Position numbers and translations under genes: made by a program
Source of the DNA: Pseudomonadota bacterium
Lineage (GTDB): Bacteria > Pseudomonadota > Gammaproteobacteria > Burkholderiales > SG8-39
DNA: 64,000 nucleotides
Assembly (NCBI GenBank): GCA_026399375.1
Contig: JAPLRD010000035.1
Span: forward strand, 43,710-107,709
Direction of reading: 5' to 3'
Notes under the pieces: model-generated
What the model saw: the letters and a program-made list of their open reading frames with translations, nothing else
What the model was told of the DNA's origin: nothing
Database searches by the model: none
Shown here: positions 10,907 through 21,737 of the stretch, one piece after another
How the letters are laid out: each line of letters begins with the position of its first letter
Position numbering within the stretch: the first letter of the stretch is position 1

Positions 10907-12211
10907 ATGGACGATCAGCGTGTGAACGGCAGAGCCGGGCAGGTCGCACGCCCGCTTGAAATCTGGGCTTGGGCGATGTACGACTTCGCCAATTCGGGCT
11001 ACACGACGGTGGTGCTTACCGCGATCTTCAACGCCTATTTCGTCGCGGTCGTGGCAGGCAACACGCCCTGGGCGACCTTCGCCTGGACGGCGACCTTGTC
11101 CCTGTCGTACCTGCTGGTGCTCGTTACCGCTCCGGTCATCGGGGCCTATGCCGATCTGCGCGCCTGCAAGAAAGGGTTGCTTGCGTTCACCACCGTCGGA
11201 TGCGTGCTCGGCACCGCGGCGCTCGCCTTTGCCGGCCCTGGCGATTTCGCGATCGCCGTCGCCTGCGTGATCGTGTCCAATTTCTTCTTCTGCACAGGGT
11301 GCGATCTGGTGGCCGCCTTCCTGCCGGAACTGGCACGCGGCAGGAACCTGGGCAAGGTGTCGGGTTGGGGCTGGAGCCTGGGCTATGTCGGCGGCTTGCT
11401 CACGCTGGGCGCCTGTCTTGCGTACGTTTCTTCGGCCCAGGCCGACGGCCGTGGTGCGGCGCAGTTCGTGCCGGTGACCATGCTCATCACGGCCGCTCTG
11501 TTTGCGCTGGCGAGCCTGCCGACGTTCGTGATTCTGCGCGAACGCGCTTTGCCGCAGCCCTTGCCGCCTGGCGCGTCGCTGCTTGCGTCGGCGTTCGCGC
11601 GTTTGGCGGACACCTTGCGCCATGCGGCGCGCTATCGTGACTTGCGCCGGTTTCTCGTCTGCATCGTGTTCTACCAGGCCGGGGTGCAGACGGTGATCAC
11701 TCTTGCGGCGATCTACGCCGAGCAGGCGATGGGCTTCAGCACCCGGGACACGCTGACACTGGTGCTGGTGGTCAACGTCACAGCCGCGCTGGGAGCTTTC
11801 TTTCTCGGCAACGTGCAGGATCGCATCGGCCATGTTCCGGCAATCGCACTGACGCTCGCGGGCTGGATCGCGACCGTGCTGATCGTCTGGGCGGCGGACA
11901 CGCGGCCCTTGTTCTGGATCGCGGCCAACCTCGCCGGCTTGTGTCTGGGTGCTTCCCAGTCTGCGGGCCGCGCGCTGGTCGGCTATCTGAGTCCGAAGGC
12001 GCGCCGCGCCGAGTTTTTCGGCCTGTGGGGGTTGGCGACGAACCTGTCTTCCATCCTCGGTCCCATCACCTATGGCGCGGTGAGCTGGATATCGCATGGC
12101 AACCATCGCCTGGCGATGCTGATTACGGGCGTCTTTTTCGTTGCCGGTTTGCTGCTGCTTTACGGCGTCGACGCGCGCCGCGGCAGGCGTGCCGCGTTGA
12201 AAAACGCGTAG
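10907..12211 (+). CDS. MFS transporter, UMF1/Atg22-like family
   Basis: [53 protein letters not shown]; 12-TM hydrophobic profile. Confidence 0.9.
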   Translation: MDDQRVNGRAGQVARPLEIWAWAMYDFANSGYTTVVLTAIFNAYFVAVVAGNTPWATFAWTATLSLSYLLVLVTAPVIGAYADLRACKKGLLAFTTVGCVLGTAALAFAGPGDFAIAVACVIVSNFFFCTGCDLVAAFLPELARGRNLGKVSGWGWSLGYVGGLLTLGACLAYVSSAQADGRGAAQFVPVTMLITAALFALASLPTFVILRERALPQPLPPGASLLASAFARLADTLRHAARYRDLRRFLVCIVFYQAGVQTVITLAAIYAEQAMGFSTRDTLTLVLVVNVTAALGAFFLGNVQDRIGHVPAIALTLAGWIATVLIVWAADTRPLFWIAANLAGLCLGASQSAGRALVGYLSPKARRAEFFGLWGLATNLSSILGPITYGAVSWISHGNHRLAMLITGVFFVAGLLLLYGVDARRGRRAALKNA

Positions 12212-12220
12212 CCCGACTGG

Positions 12221-12946
12221 CTACGGCAATTGCGCGGAAGGCATGCGCGCGCGTATGGTTTCGCTGTAGCGCTGCAGGAATTCGGAGCCGCGGTTGCGTT
12301 CGTAATACAGCGGCCGCGGCAGCATCGCCGCCAGTTGCGCCGCCTGATCGGCGCTCAGGTTGGCGGCGCTGGTGTTGTAGTAATGGCGCGCCGCCGCTTC
12401 TGCGCCAAACACGCCGCTGCCCCATTCGGCGACGTTCAAATAGATTTCCAGAATGCGTTCCTTGTCCATCAACATCTCCAGCATCCAGGTGATGACGGCT
12501 TCCTGTCCTTTGCGCCAAAGGCTCTTTTCGCCGGAGAGGAACAGATTCTTGGCCAACTGCTGGCTGATGGTGGAACCGCCGGCGACGACCTTGCCGCGCT
12601 TCTGGTTCTTTTCCATCGCCTTCTGTATGCCCTCCCAGTCGAAGCCATCGTGTTCGGAGAACTTCGCGTCCTCGGCCACGATCACCGCGCGCTTCAGCGC
12701 ATCGGAGATGCGCGCATAACTGGCCCACTGCTGCTTCAGCTTCGCGTTGGGGTCCTTTTCGCGCATGCGCTCCAGCCTCGCCTGCATGAAGCTGGTGCTC
12801 TGGGGATTGTTCTCCGCCCAGTACCAGATCTGCGCCGCGAACCAACCCTGGTAAAGCAGCAAGGCGATGAACAGGATTCCGAGCGTATAGCAGAAGGCTT
12901 TCCACACACCGACGAGGGTGCGCCTCAGCGCTCCGGCGATGCTCAC
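12221..12946 (-). CDS. mtgA: Monofunctional biosynthetic peptidoglycan transglycosylase
   Basis: VIVAEDAKFSEHDGFDWEGIQKAMEKN; GGSTISQQLAKNLFLS GT51 motifs. Confidence 0.95.
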   Translation of the reverse strand: MSIAGALRRTLVGVWKAFCYTLGILFIALLLYQGWFAAQIWYWAENNPQSTSFMQARLERMREKDPNAKLKQQWASYARISDALKRAVIVAEDAKFSEHDGFDWEGIQKAMEKNQKRGKVVAGGSTISQQLAKNLFLSGEKSLWRKGQEAVITWMLEMLMDKERILEIYLNVAEWGSGVFGAEAAARHYYNTSAANLSADQAAQLAAMLPRPLYYERNRGSEFLQRYSETIRARMPSAQLP

Positions 12947-13758
12947 ACCGCCGTCTGCCGCAGAAGTTTCAGCACCGGCGCCGTGTCCGGTCGCAGGCCG
13001 CGCCAGATGAAAAAGGATTCCGCCGCCTGCTCGACCAGCATGCCCAGGCCATCCGCGAGCGGCGCCGCGCCTTCGACCCGCGCAAATGCGAGAAAGGGCG
13101 TTTCGCCGACGCCGTACATCATGTCGTAGGCCAGTGCGCCCCCGGCGAACAGGCCGGAAGGCAGCTGCGGCAGCGCACCGGTCAGGCTGGCAGAAGTGGC
13201 ATTGACAACAATGTCAAACTGCCTGCCGGCCAACTCGGCGTACGTCGAAACTTCGAGACCGGCGCCGATTGTTTGCTGCAGCGCCTGGGCCTTGGCAAGC
13301 GTGCGGTTGGCGAGCGTCAGGCTCGCCGGTTGCTGCAGCAGCAAAGGCATGATCACGCCGCGCGCAGCACCGCCCGCGCCCAGCAGCAGCACGCGCCGAC
13401 CGGCGATGTCGCGGCCGAGATTGTGCGTGATGTCGCCTATCAGGCCGGTACCGTCTGTGTTGTCGCCGAAGACCGCATCGTCCTCGAACTTGAGCGTGTT
13501 CACCGCCTGCGCGGCGCTTGCGCGCCCGGACAGCCGGGTGGCGTAGCCGAACGCTTCCGCCTTGAACGGAAGCGTGACGTTCAGGCCGAGACCGCCGCGC
13601 GCCTGGAACGCCTTGACCGCCTCCATAAAACCGTTCGCGGGTGCGAGCAGCCGCTCATACGTCAGGTCTTGTCCGGTCTGGCGCGCGAATTCAGCGTGAA
13701 TCTGCGGCGATCTGCTGTGCGCGACGGGATTGCCGATGACGGCGTACTGGTCTGGCAT
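12943..13758 (-). CDS. aroE: Shikimate dehydrogenase
   Basis: YAVIGNPVAHSRSPQIHAEFARQTGQ; GLNVTLPFKAEAF; LLLGAGGAARGV. Confidence 0.96.
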   Translation of the reverse strand: MPDQYAVIGNPVAHSRSPQIHAEFARQTGQDLTYERLLAPANGFMEAVKAFQARGGLGLNVTLPFKAEAFGYATRLSGRASAAQAVNTLKFEDDAVFGDNTDGTGLIGDITHNLGRDIAGRRVLLLGAGGAARGVIMPLLLQQPASLTLANRTLAKAQALQQTIGAGLEVSTYAELAGRQFDIVVNATSASLTGALPQLPSGLFAGGALAYDMMYGVGETPFLAFARVEGAAPLADGLGMLVEQAAESFFIWRGLRPDTAPVLKLLRQTAV

Positions 13759-13767
13759 GGCGGCGAT

Positions 13768-14688
13768 TCACTCCCCGAACAATTTGTCGCCGGGAGCGAA
13801 AGTCCAGGTGCGGGTGATGACCAGAATGTCGGTGTCGCGCGCGATGTTGGTGGGAAAGCGCGCGTAGGGCGAGGCCATTTTTACGATGCGTTCGGCAGCG
13901 CGGTCGAGAACCTGATGACCCGAGGACCGCTTGACCTCGACCGATTCGAGATTTCCGTCCGCCTTGATCGTCACGATGAGGATCAGGCTGCCGTACACCC
14001 GGCCGCGCGCGCTTTCGGGATAGTTGAGGTTGCCGATGCGCTCGACCTTGAGGCGCCAGTCCTCTACATATTGCGCAAAGCGGAATTCCCGCGCGCGCGA
14101 GCCCACGAACTCCTTTTTCGGCCGCTTGTTGTATTCCTCGAGCTGGCGTGAAATCTGAGCTTCCATGCGCGCTATCGCGAGCGCGCTGGTGGCCAGATCC
14201 TGGCCGGTCGCCTGCGGTTGCGGCGTCTCCGTTGCGGGTGTAGCGCTTTGCTGCTCGGTGCTGGTCACGATTTTTGCGGACTGCATTTGGCTCATCATTT
14301 TCTTCTGCTGCGCCTCCAGTTCCTGCACCCGGCGCGCCGCGCGCTTGGCATCCGCGCCGGGCTCGGTTTCTTTCAGCACCGGCAGAGGAGTCTTGGCGCG
14401 GCGGTCTTCGTCGGTATTGCCGCCGCCGTCCAGATTGGCCTGCGCCTGCACTTCCGCGTCGACCGGACTCGCCTTGGTCTTGCTGTTGATGAGCACCACT
14501 TCCAGCGGTAGCGATCCATACTTGTCGCGGATGATCTCGGGCAGTTTGAAATGGATGGAGAGTGCTATTGCGTGCAGCAGGATGGATGCGCCCAGCGCCA
14601 GCGACAAGCTGCGCGACGAAGGATCCATGCCGGCCATGAATTCAGGCCAGCGCAGGGTCATGGAACCGACTGAGTGCCCGCTACGCAA
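13768..14688 (-). CDS. TonB-family energy transducer-like protein
   Basis: Single N-terminal TM, charged linker, C-terminal YPESARGRVYGSLILIVTIKADGNLESVEVKRSSGHQVLDRAAERIV. Confidence 0.85.
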   Translation of the reverse strand: MRSGHSVGSMTLRWPEFMAGMDPSSRSLSLALGASILLHAIALSIHFKLPEIIRDKYGSLPLEVVLINSKTKASPVDAEVQAQANLDGGGNTDEDRRAKTPLPVLKETEPGADAKRAARRVQELEAQQKKMMSQMQSAKIVTSTEQQSATPATETPQPQATGQDLATSALAIARMEAQISRQLEEYNKRPKKEFVGSRAREFRFAQYVEDWRLKVERIGNLNYPESARGRVYGSLILIVTIKADGNLESVEVKRSSGHQVLDRAAERIVKMASPYARFPTNIARDTDILVITRTWTFAPGDKLFGE

Positions 14689-14803
14689 TCAGACCTCAAA
14701 AATGCTTGAAATCAACGTATTTTATGCTTTTCAAGAGAAATTAGCTTAACTTTCGATGGAAGGTTTTTCCCGGAGGTTAATCGAGAATTGCTGCAATGAT
14801 CTC

Positions 14804-16651
14804 CTAGTTCTCGACCAATTCCTTGAATCTGGCTTTGACCGAATTATCAATCAAGTCTATCCCTTCAATTTCGAGCAGTACCCGGCTGCCTACCTCGAGA
14901 TCCGGCAGCGAGGGTACCCGGACGTACAGGGGAATTCCCTCGAACTTGACCAAATTATCGCGCAGCACCTGCGCTTTCGACAGTGTCACCTGCTCCTGTT
15001 GCAGCCAGCGCAGGCACCAGTAGTGCTCCATCTTTCCCTGGAAATGGTCGTAGGCCGCATACGTCAGTTCGAACTCGCGCATCGCCGCGAGCAGGTCTGC
15101 GGAATTCTTTCCGAACGGCGGCGCGGAGCCGGCGAGACAGGCGAGCAGCTGCCATTGATTCAACAGATCGATGTAGCGGCGCAGCGGCGAGCTGGCCCAG
15201 ATGTAATGCGACACGCCCAGGCCCTGGTGGGGAGAGGGCACGGTAGTCATGCGTACTTTGCCGCCGGATTGCGCGCGATAGATGGCGGGCACGCCGCGGT
15301 CGGCGAGCAGCCTGCCCCAGTTGTTGTTGGCGCTGATCATCAGTTCGGACACCAGCTTGTCGAGCGGCGCACCGCGCTTGCGCTCGACAATGCGAACACG
15401 CTCGTTCTCGACGTAGAAGTTGTAGTCGACGCGATCCTGATGCGCGGCCGGCTGCTTGCTTCGGGCCGCTTCCAGTTCGAGCGCAAGCTTCCACAGGAAG
15501 AAGAGCTCTGCCTCAAATGGCAGTTCGCCGCGCTCCTCTCCGGCGAGAAAAGCCGCGTCCAGCGCCTCCACCTGGTGATGGCGCAGATTGGCGGCGATCT
15601 TCACCCGCTCCACGCGGGTTTCCTGGCCCTCTACCAGATGCGACAGCGGATTGATGTCCAGGTACAGCGATACCGCCGGGCACTCGCGCCCCTCGGCCAG
15701 GGTGTATCGCTCGATCACTTGCGGCGGCAGCATGGTGATCTTCTGCCCGGGTATATATGCCGTGGACAGGCGTGCGCGCGCGATCTTGTCCATTGCCGAT
15801 CCGGGAGTGAAACCGAGCGCCGGAGCGGCGATGTGGATACCGACCCGATAGCGTCCGTTGGCAAGCCGCGTCAGGGAGAACGCGTCGTCGATTTCGGTGG
15901 TGGTGACATCGTCCAGGCTGAACGCAAGCACGTCGGCCAGGGGCAGGCTGGGCGGTTCGTCAACCGCGATATTCTCGAACACGCCGCTTTCGCGCGGGAA
16001 GTATTCGAACAGGAACGCGCCGAGGTGGTAGTCATGGCTGGAGGGCAGCGCGCCTGCGCGCTCGATCAGACTTGCTGCCGACAATCCGCTTGCTTCGCAG
16101 GCCAGCTCCAGTGCTTTGGTCTCGACGCGGTTGCGATCGGGTTGGTACAAAAGCTGGGGCAAAATCGCCATCAGCGCGTCGGGTACGCGGCCGCGCTGGA
16201 GTTCATCCGACCACGCCCTGATCTGTGCCTCCTGCGCGCGTTTCTTTTCAACGCCGGCAAGCGCAGCCTTGAGCGTATCTCCGGGCGCAGCGCGAAAACG
16301 TCCCTTGCCTTTGCGATAGAAGTACATCGGCGCCGATTGCAGCTTGATCAGTATGGCGGCGGCTTCCAGCGCATCGGGTGCATGGCCGCAGTATTCGCGC
16401 GCGAGATCGGCGAAACTGAACTCCGCATCGCGGCAGCATTGCCACAGGAAGTCGGTCTCCATCCCGGCCGCGAGCGCTTCGGCCTTGTCCATGAGTTCGG
16501 ACAGCGGCGGTTTTTCGAAACGCAGCAGCACGCTTGCCGCCTTGATCTTGCTCCTTTTCCCGTGCGGCGCCTCGACCTGCAGCGATGCGTCGCTCTCGGC
16601 GAGCACGGCGCCGACCTTGAAGGAGCCGGTCTCTTCGTACAGCACGTTCAT
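14804..16651 (-). CDS. RNB-domain ribonuclease (RNase II/R family)
   Basis: SLDDVTTTEIDDAFSLTRLANGRYRVGIHIAAPALGFTPGSAMDKIARARLSTAYIPGQKITMLP; RRYIDLLNQWQLLA. Confidence 0.92.
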   Translation of the reverse strand: MNVLYEETGSFKVGAVLAESDASLQVEAPHGKRSKIKAASVLLRFEKPPLSELMDKAEALAAGMETDFLWQCCRDAEFSFADLAREYCGHAPDALEAAAILIKLQSAPMYFYRKGKGRFRAAPGDTLKAALAGVEKKRAQEAQIRAWSDELQRGRVPDALMAILPQLLYQPDRNRVETKALELACEASGLSAASLIERAGALPSSHDYHLGAFLFEYFPRESGVFENIAVDEPPSLPLADVLAFSLDDVTTTEIDDAFSLTRLANGRYRVGIHIAAPALGFTPGSAMDKIARARLSTAYIPGQKITMLPPQVIERYTLAEGRECPAVSLYLDINPLSHLVEGQETRVERVKIAANLRHHQVEALDAAFLAGEERGELPFEAELFFLWKLALELEAARSKQPAAHQDRVDYNFYVENERVRIVERKRGAPLDKLVSELMISANNNWGRLLADRGVPAIYRAQSGGKVRMTTVPSPHQGLGVSHYIWASSPLRRYIDLLNQWQLLACLAGSAPPFGKNSADLLAAMREFELTYAAYDHFQGKMEHYWCLRWLQQEQVTLSKAQVLRDNLVKFEGIPLYVRVPSLPDLEVGSRVLLEIEGIDLIDNSVKARFKELVEN

Positions 16652-16894
16652 GGGATCAGGACCGAAGGGAAAAGGTTTGTCGATCGCGGCCGCGGCGCCT
16701 GGCCCACAGGCAAGGCAGATGCGTTCGATTGGCGTCCGGGTCGACGCAACGGAGCGAGATTATACGCTAGGCACGCTCCGCCGCTCCAAAGGATGGGAGC
16801 GTTCGCTCCGGCCGTTGTCGCTACTGACACCGCAGCGGTCCGGCGGGTACACTGTCGCCGGGAAAACAACGCTGTTCCGGCGAAAAGGAATGCT

Positions 16895-17836
16895 ATGAGC
16901 GCAGTCGATGTGACCATTACCGAGGTCGGCCTGCGCGACGGCTTGCAGAACACGAAGAACTTCATGCCGACCGCGGCCAAGAACGCGTGGATAGGCGCCG
17001 AGGCGGCTGCCGGCGTGCATCGGATCGAAGTCTGCTCTTTCGTTCCGGCCAAGCTGATCCCGCAGTTCGTCGATGCCGGCGAAGTGCTCGCCTACGCCAA
17101 CACCGTTTCCGGCCTGACGCCGGCGGTATTGGTGCCCAACCTGAAAGGCTGCGAGCGCGCCCTCGCGGCAGGGGCGCGCCGCATCGTCGCGCCCATATCC
17201 GTATCCGAAGCCCACAGCATGAACAACGTGCGCAAGACCACGGCGCAGGCGATCGACGACTTCGCCCGCATGGCCGGCTTGGTGAAATCGCAGGCAAATG
17301 GCGGGCGAGCGCAGCTGATCGGCGCCTGTTCCACCGCGTTCGGCTGCTCGATCCAGGGTGCGGTGGCCGAAGAAGACGTGGTGCGCGTCGCCCTTGCGTT
17401 GCGCGAGGCCGGGGCCGATGCGATCAGTCTCGCCGACACCGTGGGCTACGCCAACCCGGCGCAGGTGAAACGGCTGTTCGACAAGGTGTGCAGCGCCATA
17501 GGTGGGAACTTCCACATCGAAGCGCATTTCCATAACACCCGCGGCCTGGGACTCGCCAACGCGCTGGCGGCGTACGAGGCCGGGGTGCGCAATTTCGACA
17601 GCACCCTGGGCGGCTTGGGCGGGTGCCCCTTCGCGCCGGGTGCCTCCGGCAACGTGGTTACCGAGGATCTGGTATTCATGTTCGAATCCATGGGGGTGAA
17701 TACCGGAATCGACATCGACAAACTGATCGAGGTGCGCAAAACGGTTTTTGCGGCACTGCCCGACGCGGAACTTTATGGCCACATTTCCCGGGCCGGCCTG
17801 CCCAAGGGATTCATGCCGGGACCGCGCCGGGCATAG
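16895..17836 (+). CDS. Hydroxymethylglutaryl-CoA lyase
   Basis: VTITEVGLRDGLQNTKNFMPT; ISLADTVGYANPAQVKRL; HFHNTRGLGLANALAA; GGCPFAPGASGNVVTEDLVFM. Confidence 0.94.
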   Translation: MSAVDVTITEVGLRDGLQNTKNFMPTAAKNAWIGAEAAAGVHRIEVCSFVPAKLIPQFVDAGEVLAYANTVSGLTPAVLVPNLKGCERALAAGARRIVAPISVSEAHSMNNVRKTTAQAIDDFARMAGLVKSQANGGRAQLIGACSTAFGCSIQGAVAEEDVVRVALALREAGADAISLADTVGYANPAQVKRLFDKVCSAIGGNFHIEAHFHNTRGLGLANALAAYEAGVRNFDSTLGGLGGCPFAPGASGNVVTEDLVFMFESMGVNTGIDIDKLIEVRKTVFAALPDAELYGHISRAGLPKGFMPGPRRA

Positions 17837-17866
17837 ATCGGGACTGCTTCGCGCCCGCGACCCGCC

Positions 17867-18439
17867 TCAAGTCCGAGCAAGCTGCGCGAATTCGAGGATC
17901 AGCGGGATGTGCTCCGGAAAACTCTTCAGACTGTGGTCGCCGCCCTCGATGACGACCTGGCGCGCGCCCTGATATTTCTGCACCGCTTCGCGATAGTCGA
18001 GCAGCTCGTCCAGGGTTTCCACCAGCAGCAGATAGCGCTGCGGGTCAATGCGGGGCTGGTATAGCTCTTCCAACTGGTGCAGGTGCGCCAGCGTGAGCTC
18101 GTATTGCTCGTGGGTAAAAAGGTTTTCCTGCGCGCCCAGAAATTCGTGCAAACCACGATGCGGGTAGACCGCGGGGTTGATCAGGACGGCGCGAAGCTCA
18201 TGGCGTTCCGCAAGACAGGTGGCGTAGAAACCGCCGAGTGAGCTGCCGACGAGCGTGACAGAATCGCTCGCGTGCTTGGCGATTTCACTTTCGATGGTGG
18301 TGATCGCGCGTTCGGGCAGATGGTGCAGGGCCGGGCAGCAATATTGCCCGCCCAGGCCGTGCGCGTCCATGTAGCGCTTCAGCACCTGCGCTTTGTGCGA
18401 ACCGGGCGAACTATTGAAGCCGTGCAGGTAGATCAACAC
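17867..18439 (-). CDS. YqiA-type alpha/beta hydrolase/esterase
   Basis: MLIYLHGFNSSPGSHKAQVL; LVGSSLGGFYATCLAE; NPAVYPHRGL. Confidence 0.92.
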   Translation of the reverse strand: MLIYLHGFNSSPGSHKAQVLKRYMDAHGLGGQYCCPALHHLPERAITTIESEIAKHASDSVTLVGSSLGGFYATCLAERHELRAVLINPAVYPHRGLHEFLGAQENLFTHEQYELTLAHLHQLEELYQPRIDPQRYLLLVETLDELLDYREAVQKYQGARQVVIEGGDHSLKSFPEHIPLILEFAQLART

Positions 18440-19788
18440 TTGAATTTGAGCTTCAGCCGATCCAGCAGTTTCTGGTGAATGCCGCCAAAACCGCCGTTGG
18501 ACATGACCAAGACCTGATCACCGGGCGCGGAATCGGCGGCGATCCGGCTTACAAGCGCTTCAAGGTTGTCCTCGCAGACGGCTTTCGACCCCATGGGGGC
18601 GAGCGCCTCCGCTGGATTCCAACCGAGATTTGCGCCGAAGCAATACACCAGATCCGCTTCGGCCAGGCTGCCGGAAAGCGCGTCCTTCATTACGCCGAGC
18701 TTCATGGTGTTGGACCGGGGTTCCAGTACGGCGAGGATGCGTGCCCTGCCCACCTTGTGGCGCAGGCCGGCCACCGTGGTGGCGATGGCCGTCGGGTGAT
18801 GGGCGAAGTCGTCATATATCGCGACGCCGCTCACGGTGCCGCGGAGCTCCATGCGCCGCTTGACGCTGGCAAAGCGTCCAAGCGCTTCACAGGCCGCAGC
18901 CGGTGCTACCCCGGCATGGCGGGCGGCAGCGATGGCAGCCAGCGCGTTGGCGCGATTGTGCCGTCCGGTCAGATTCCAGCGCACCGTGCCCTGCTCTTCG
19001 CCGGCGAGGCTGACGCGAAACGTATCGGCATCCAGCGCTTCGGACTGCCAGCCGCCGCTGTTGTCGAAGTATTCGATGGGAGTCCAGCGGCCTTGAGAGA
19101 TAACACGCTCCAAGGCCTGATCCACTCCGTTCGCGACAAGCAGGCCCGACCTTGGAACTGTTCGAACGAAATGGTGAAATTGTTGCTCAATCGAAGCAAG
19201 ATCACTGAAGATATCTGCATGATCGAACTCCAAGTTGTTCAAGACGGCAGTCTTCGGGTGATAATGGACAAACTTGGAGCGCTTGTCGAAGAAAGCCGTA
19301 TCGTATTCGTCCGCTTCGATCACGAAAAACCGGGAACCGGTGAGCCTGGCAGAGACCCCGAAGTCTTGCGGCACGCCACCGATAAGAAAGCCTGGTTGCT
19401 TGCCAGCGGCCTCAAGTATCCAGGCGAGCATGGAAGAGGTGGTTGTCTTTCCATGAGTGCCGGCGACTGCAAGTACCCACTTCGATGGCAATACGTTCTC
19501 CGCCAGCCATTGGGGCCCGGAGATATAGGGCTCGCCCTGGTCCAGGATTTCCTCGATCAGGGGTGTGCCGCGGGAGACGACATTACCGACCACCCACAGG
19601 TCCGGCTTCATACTGATCTGGTCTGCGCCAAAACCTTCGATCAAATCGATACCCTGTGCCTGGAGCTGCGTGCTCATCGGCGGGTAGACGTTGGCATCAC
19701 AGCCGGTGACTCTGTGGCCCGCCTGCCTGGCGATGGCCGCAATACCGCCCATGAACGTGCCGCAGATGCCGAGAATATGGATATGCAT
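18433..19788 (-). CDS. mpl: UDP-N-acetylmuramate:L-alanyl-gamma-D-glutamyl-meso-diaminopimelate ligase
   Basis: MHIHILGICGTFMGGIAAIARQAGHRVTGCDANVYPPMST; AGTHGKTTTSSMLAWIL; YDDFAHHPTAIATTV. Confidence 0.97.
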   Translation of the reverse strand: MHIHILGICGTFMGGIAAIARQAGHRVTGCDANVYPPMSTQLQAQGIDLIEGFGADQISMKPDLWVVGNVVSRGTPLIEEILDQGEPYISGPQWLAENVLPSKWVLAVAGTHGKTTTSSMLAWILEAAGKQPGFLIGGVPQDFGVSARLTGSRFFVIEADEYDTAFFDKRSKFVHYHPKTAVLNNLEFDHADIFSDLASIEQQFHHFVRTVPRSGLLVANGVDQALERVISQGRWTPIEYFDNSGGWQSEALDADTFRVSLAGEEQGTVRWNLTGRHNRANALAAIAAARHAGVAPAAACEALGRFASVKRRMELRGTVSGVAIYDDFAHHPTAIATTVAGLRHKVGRARILAVLEPRSNTMKLGVMKDALSGSLAEADLVYCFGANLGWNPAEALAPMGSKAVCEDNLEALVSRIAADSAPGDQVLVMSNGGFGGIHQKLLDRLKLKFKC

Positions 19789-19961
19789 GAACAGTACCTT
19801 AGGTTACATCCGGGCGTGATGCTGCGCTATTCGGACGCGCACTATCAGACGCCGATTTGCCGATCATCCGCGTAAAAATGGCCTCTCTACGGAGTTTACA
19901 ACATTTCAGTTGCAGCCCCGTTGCGCTATCATTCGTTTCCGCTAGAGCGTGGAGCGCAGCA

Positions 19962-20573
19962 GTGCCCAGGGAACAGAAAGCCAAGCAACACCATATGCGC
20001 ACCCGGATCGCCGCAGCCGCGGCACGCATCATGGCGGAAGATGGTATTGAGGATTTTGCCACGGCCAAGCGCAAGGCGGCCCGCCAGTTAGGAGCTGTTG
20101 ACACCCAGTTCTTGCCAAATAACGACGAGATCGAAGCAGAACTGCGCCTTTACCAATCGCTGTACCAAGGCGAGGAGCAGCGCGACCGCCTGCGCTATCT
20201 GCGCCGCGAGGCGCTGGCGGCGATGGAGCAATTCGCAGATTTCAGGCCTTACCTGACCGGCCCGGTACTGAAGGGCACCGCCGGGCGCTACGCGGACATC
20301 GACCTGCAAGTGTTTGCGGATAGCGGCAAGGAACTGGAAATCTTCCTGCTGAACCGTAACATCGCGTACGAAACGTCGGAATCCGTCTATTACAACGGGA
20401 ATCAGGCCCGGACGGTCCCCGTGCTCTCCCTGGACTGGCGGGGCACACCGTTGCGGGTCGCGGTCTGCGAAACCGGCGACGAGCGTGGCAATGTCAAGAC
20501 CTCGCCATTGGGTAGACCTTTGGAGCGCGCGAGCCTGGAAGCGGTCAGGGCGCTGGTTGCCGAAAGTGGCTAA
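19962..20573 (+). CDS. Conserved hypothetical protein with nucleotidyltransferase-like motif
   Basis: Coherent ORF; GPVLKGTAGRYADIDLQVFAD resembles a minimal nucleotidyltransferase G..-DxD-like motif; GTG at 19962 or ATG at 19995 as start. Confidence 0.7.
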   Translation: MPREQKAKQHHMRTRIAAAAARIMAEDGIEDFATAKRKAARQLGAVDTQFLPNNDEIEAELRLYQSLYQGEEQRDRLRYLRREALAAMEQFADFRPYLTGPVLKGTAGRYADIDLQVFADSGKELEIFLLNRNIAYETSESVYYNGNQARTVPVLSLDWRGTPLRVAVCETGDERGNVKTSPLGRPLERASLEAVRALVAESG

Positions 20574-21093
20574 GCGTCTTCAGGCCGGCCTGGTGCTGGC
20601 GGTTGCCATTTTGGCCGGTGCCGCAGGGATCTATTTCGGCCGCGGGAACCTGGCCGATCCAGCAGTCGTCCGAGCAGCTGAGAAATTGCTGCAGGTGTCG
20701 CTCTCCGACCTTGGTGGCAAATCGCAATCAATGTCTCAGTGGCGCGGAAAAATACTGATAGTAAACTTTTGGGCGACATGGTGCGCGCCGTGCAGGGAGG
20801 AAATCCCAGCATTGATCAAGGTTCAAGAAAAGAATGCTGATAAAGGCGTTCAAACTGTTGGTATCGCCGTCGATAATGTGTCTAACGTACGAGATTATGC
20901 AAAAGAGATGCAGATCAACTATATCTTGTTGATGGGCGACATGGAAACCTTGGCTACAAGCAAGGAATTGGGAAATCGTTCGGGGGTTCTTCCATTTACG
21001 GCCGTGCTGGACCGCACTGGAAAAGTAATCTATACCCATGCGGGAGCGCTGACGGAGGCTTCATTGGGCGCGATACTGGCTCCACTGCTGTAA
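20566..21093 (+). CDS. TlpA-type membrane-anchored thioredoxin-like protein
   Basis: N-terminal TM; GKILIVNFWATWCAPCREEIPALIKVQEK (CxxC); GVLPFTAVLDRTGKV. Confidence 0.92.
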   Translation: MAKRLQAGLVLAVAILAGAAGIYFGRGNLADPAVVRAAEKLLQVSLSDLGGKSQSMSQWRGKILIVNFWATWCAPCREEIPALIKVQEKNADKGVQTVGIAVDNVSNVRDYAKEMQINYILLMGDMETLATSKELGNRSGVLPFTAVLDRTGKVIYTHAGALTEASLGAILAPLL

Positions 21094-21188
21094 TTCGCCA
21101 ATTGCCGAGCCAGTAAAGCAAGTTTAAATTCCCTTAACTTCCGTGAAAAACTGGACATTAAGTCTCTATTTACGGCAAACTTGCATAC

Positions 21189-21683
21189 ATGGCAAAGAAA
21201 TCTTCAAATAAGAAAGCGTCTGGGAGTTCCGAACAAGCCAGACTCGAGCCGAAGAAAATACTGGTGCTGCACGGGCCTAATCTGAATCTCTTAGGAAGCC
21301 GGGAGCCGGAGATTTATGGCCGGGAGACCCTGGCCGATATCAATCGGCGCCTGAGTGCGCTGGGCAAGGCAGCGGGTGCAGCAGTAAGCTGTTTTCAGAG
21401 CAATCATGAGGGGGCGCTCATCGACCGGGTGCAGCAATCCCGAGGCGAGCATGTCGCTTTCATCATCATCAATCCGGCCGGATTCACCCACACCAGCGTC
21501 GCCCTGCGCGATGCTCTGGCGGGAGTGGCGATTCCGTTCATTGAGGTACATCTATCCAACGTCCACGCACGCGAGCCGTTTCGACGCCATTCCTATTTTT
21601 CCGATCAGGCGATGGGAACGATTTGCGGCTTTGGCAGCCGCAGCTACGAGCTGGCGCTGCAGTTCGTATTGCAGCAGGCTTAG
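21189..21683 (+). CDS. aroQ: Type II 3-dehydroquinate dehydratase
   Basis: [73 protein letters not shown]. Confidence 0.96.
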   Translation: MAKKSSNKKASGSSEQARLEPKKILVLHGPNLNLLGSREPEIYGRETLADINRRLSALGKAAGAAVSCFQSNHEGALIDRVQQSRGEHVAFIIINPAGFTHTSVALRDALAGVAIPFIEVHLSNVHAREPFRRHSYFSDQAMGTICGFGSRSYELALQFVLQQA

Positions 21684-21737
21684 CGCCCGCGGATTCCGGC
21701 GCGACGGGCGCTCGCCGCGCAGCAAGGAGGAACAGTC

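Noticed and set aside
10793-12106. Minus-strand extension upstream of mscL in ORF 10364..12106
   Set aside because: Antisense to the MFS transporter; only the C-terminal 142 aa form MscL.
14756-16894. Long plus-strand extension upstream of HMG-CoA lyase (ORF 14756..17836)
   Set aside because: Antisense to the RNB ribonuclease; the real lyase start is ATG 16895, matching the conserved N-terminus.
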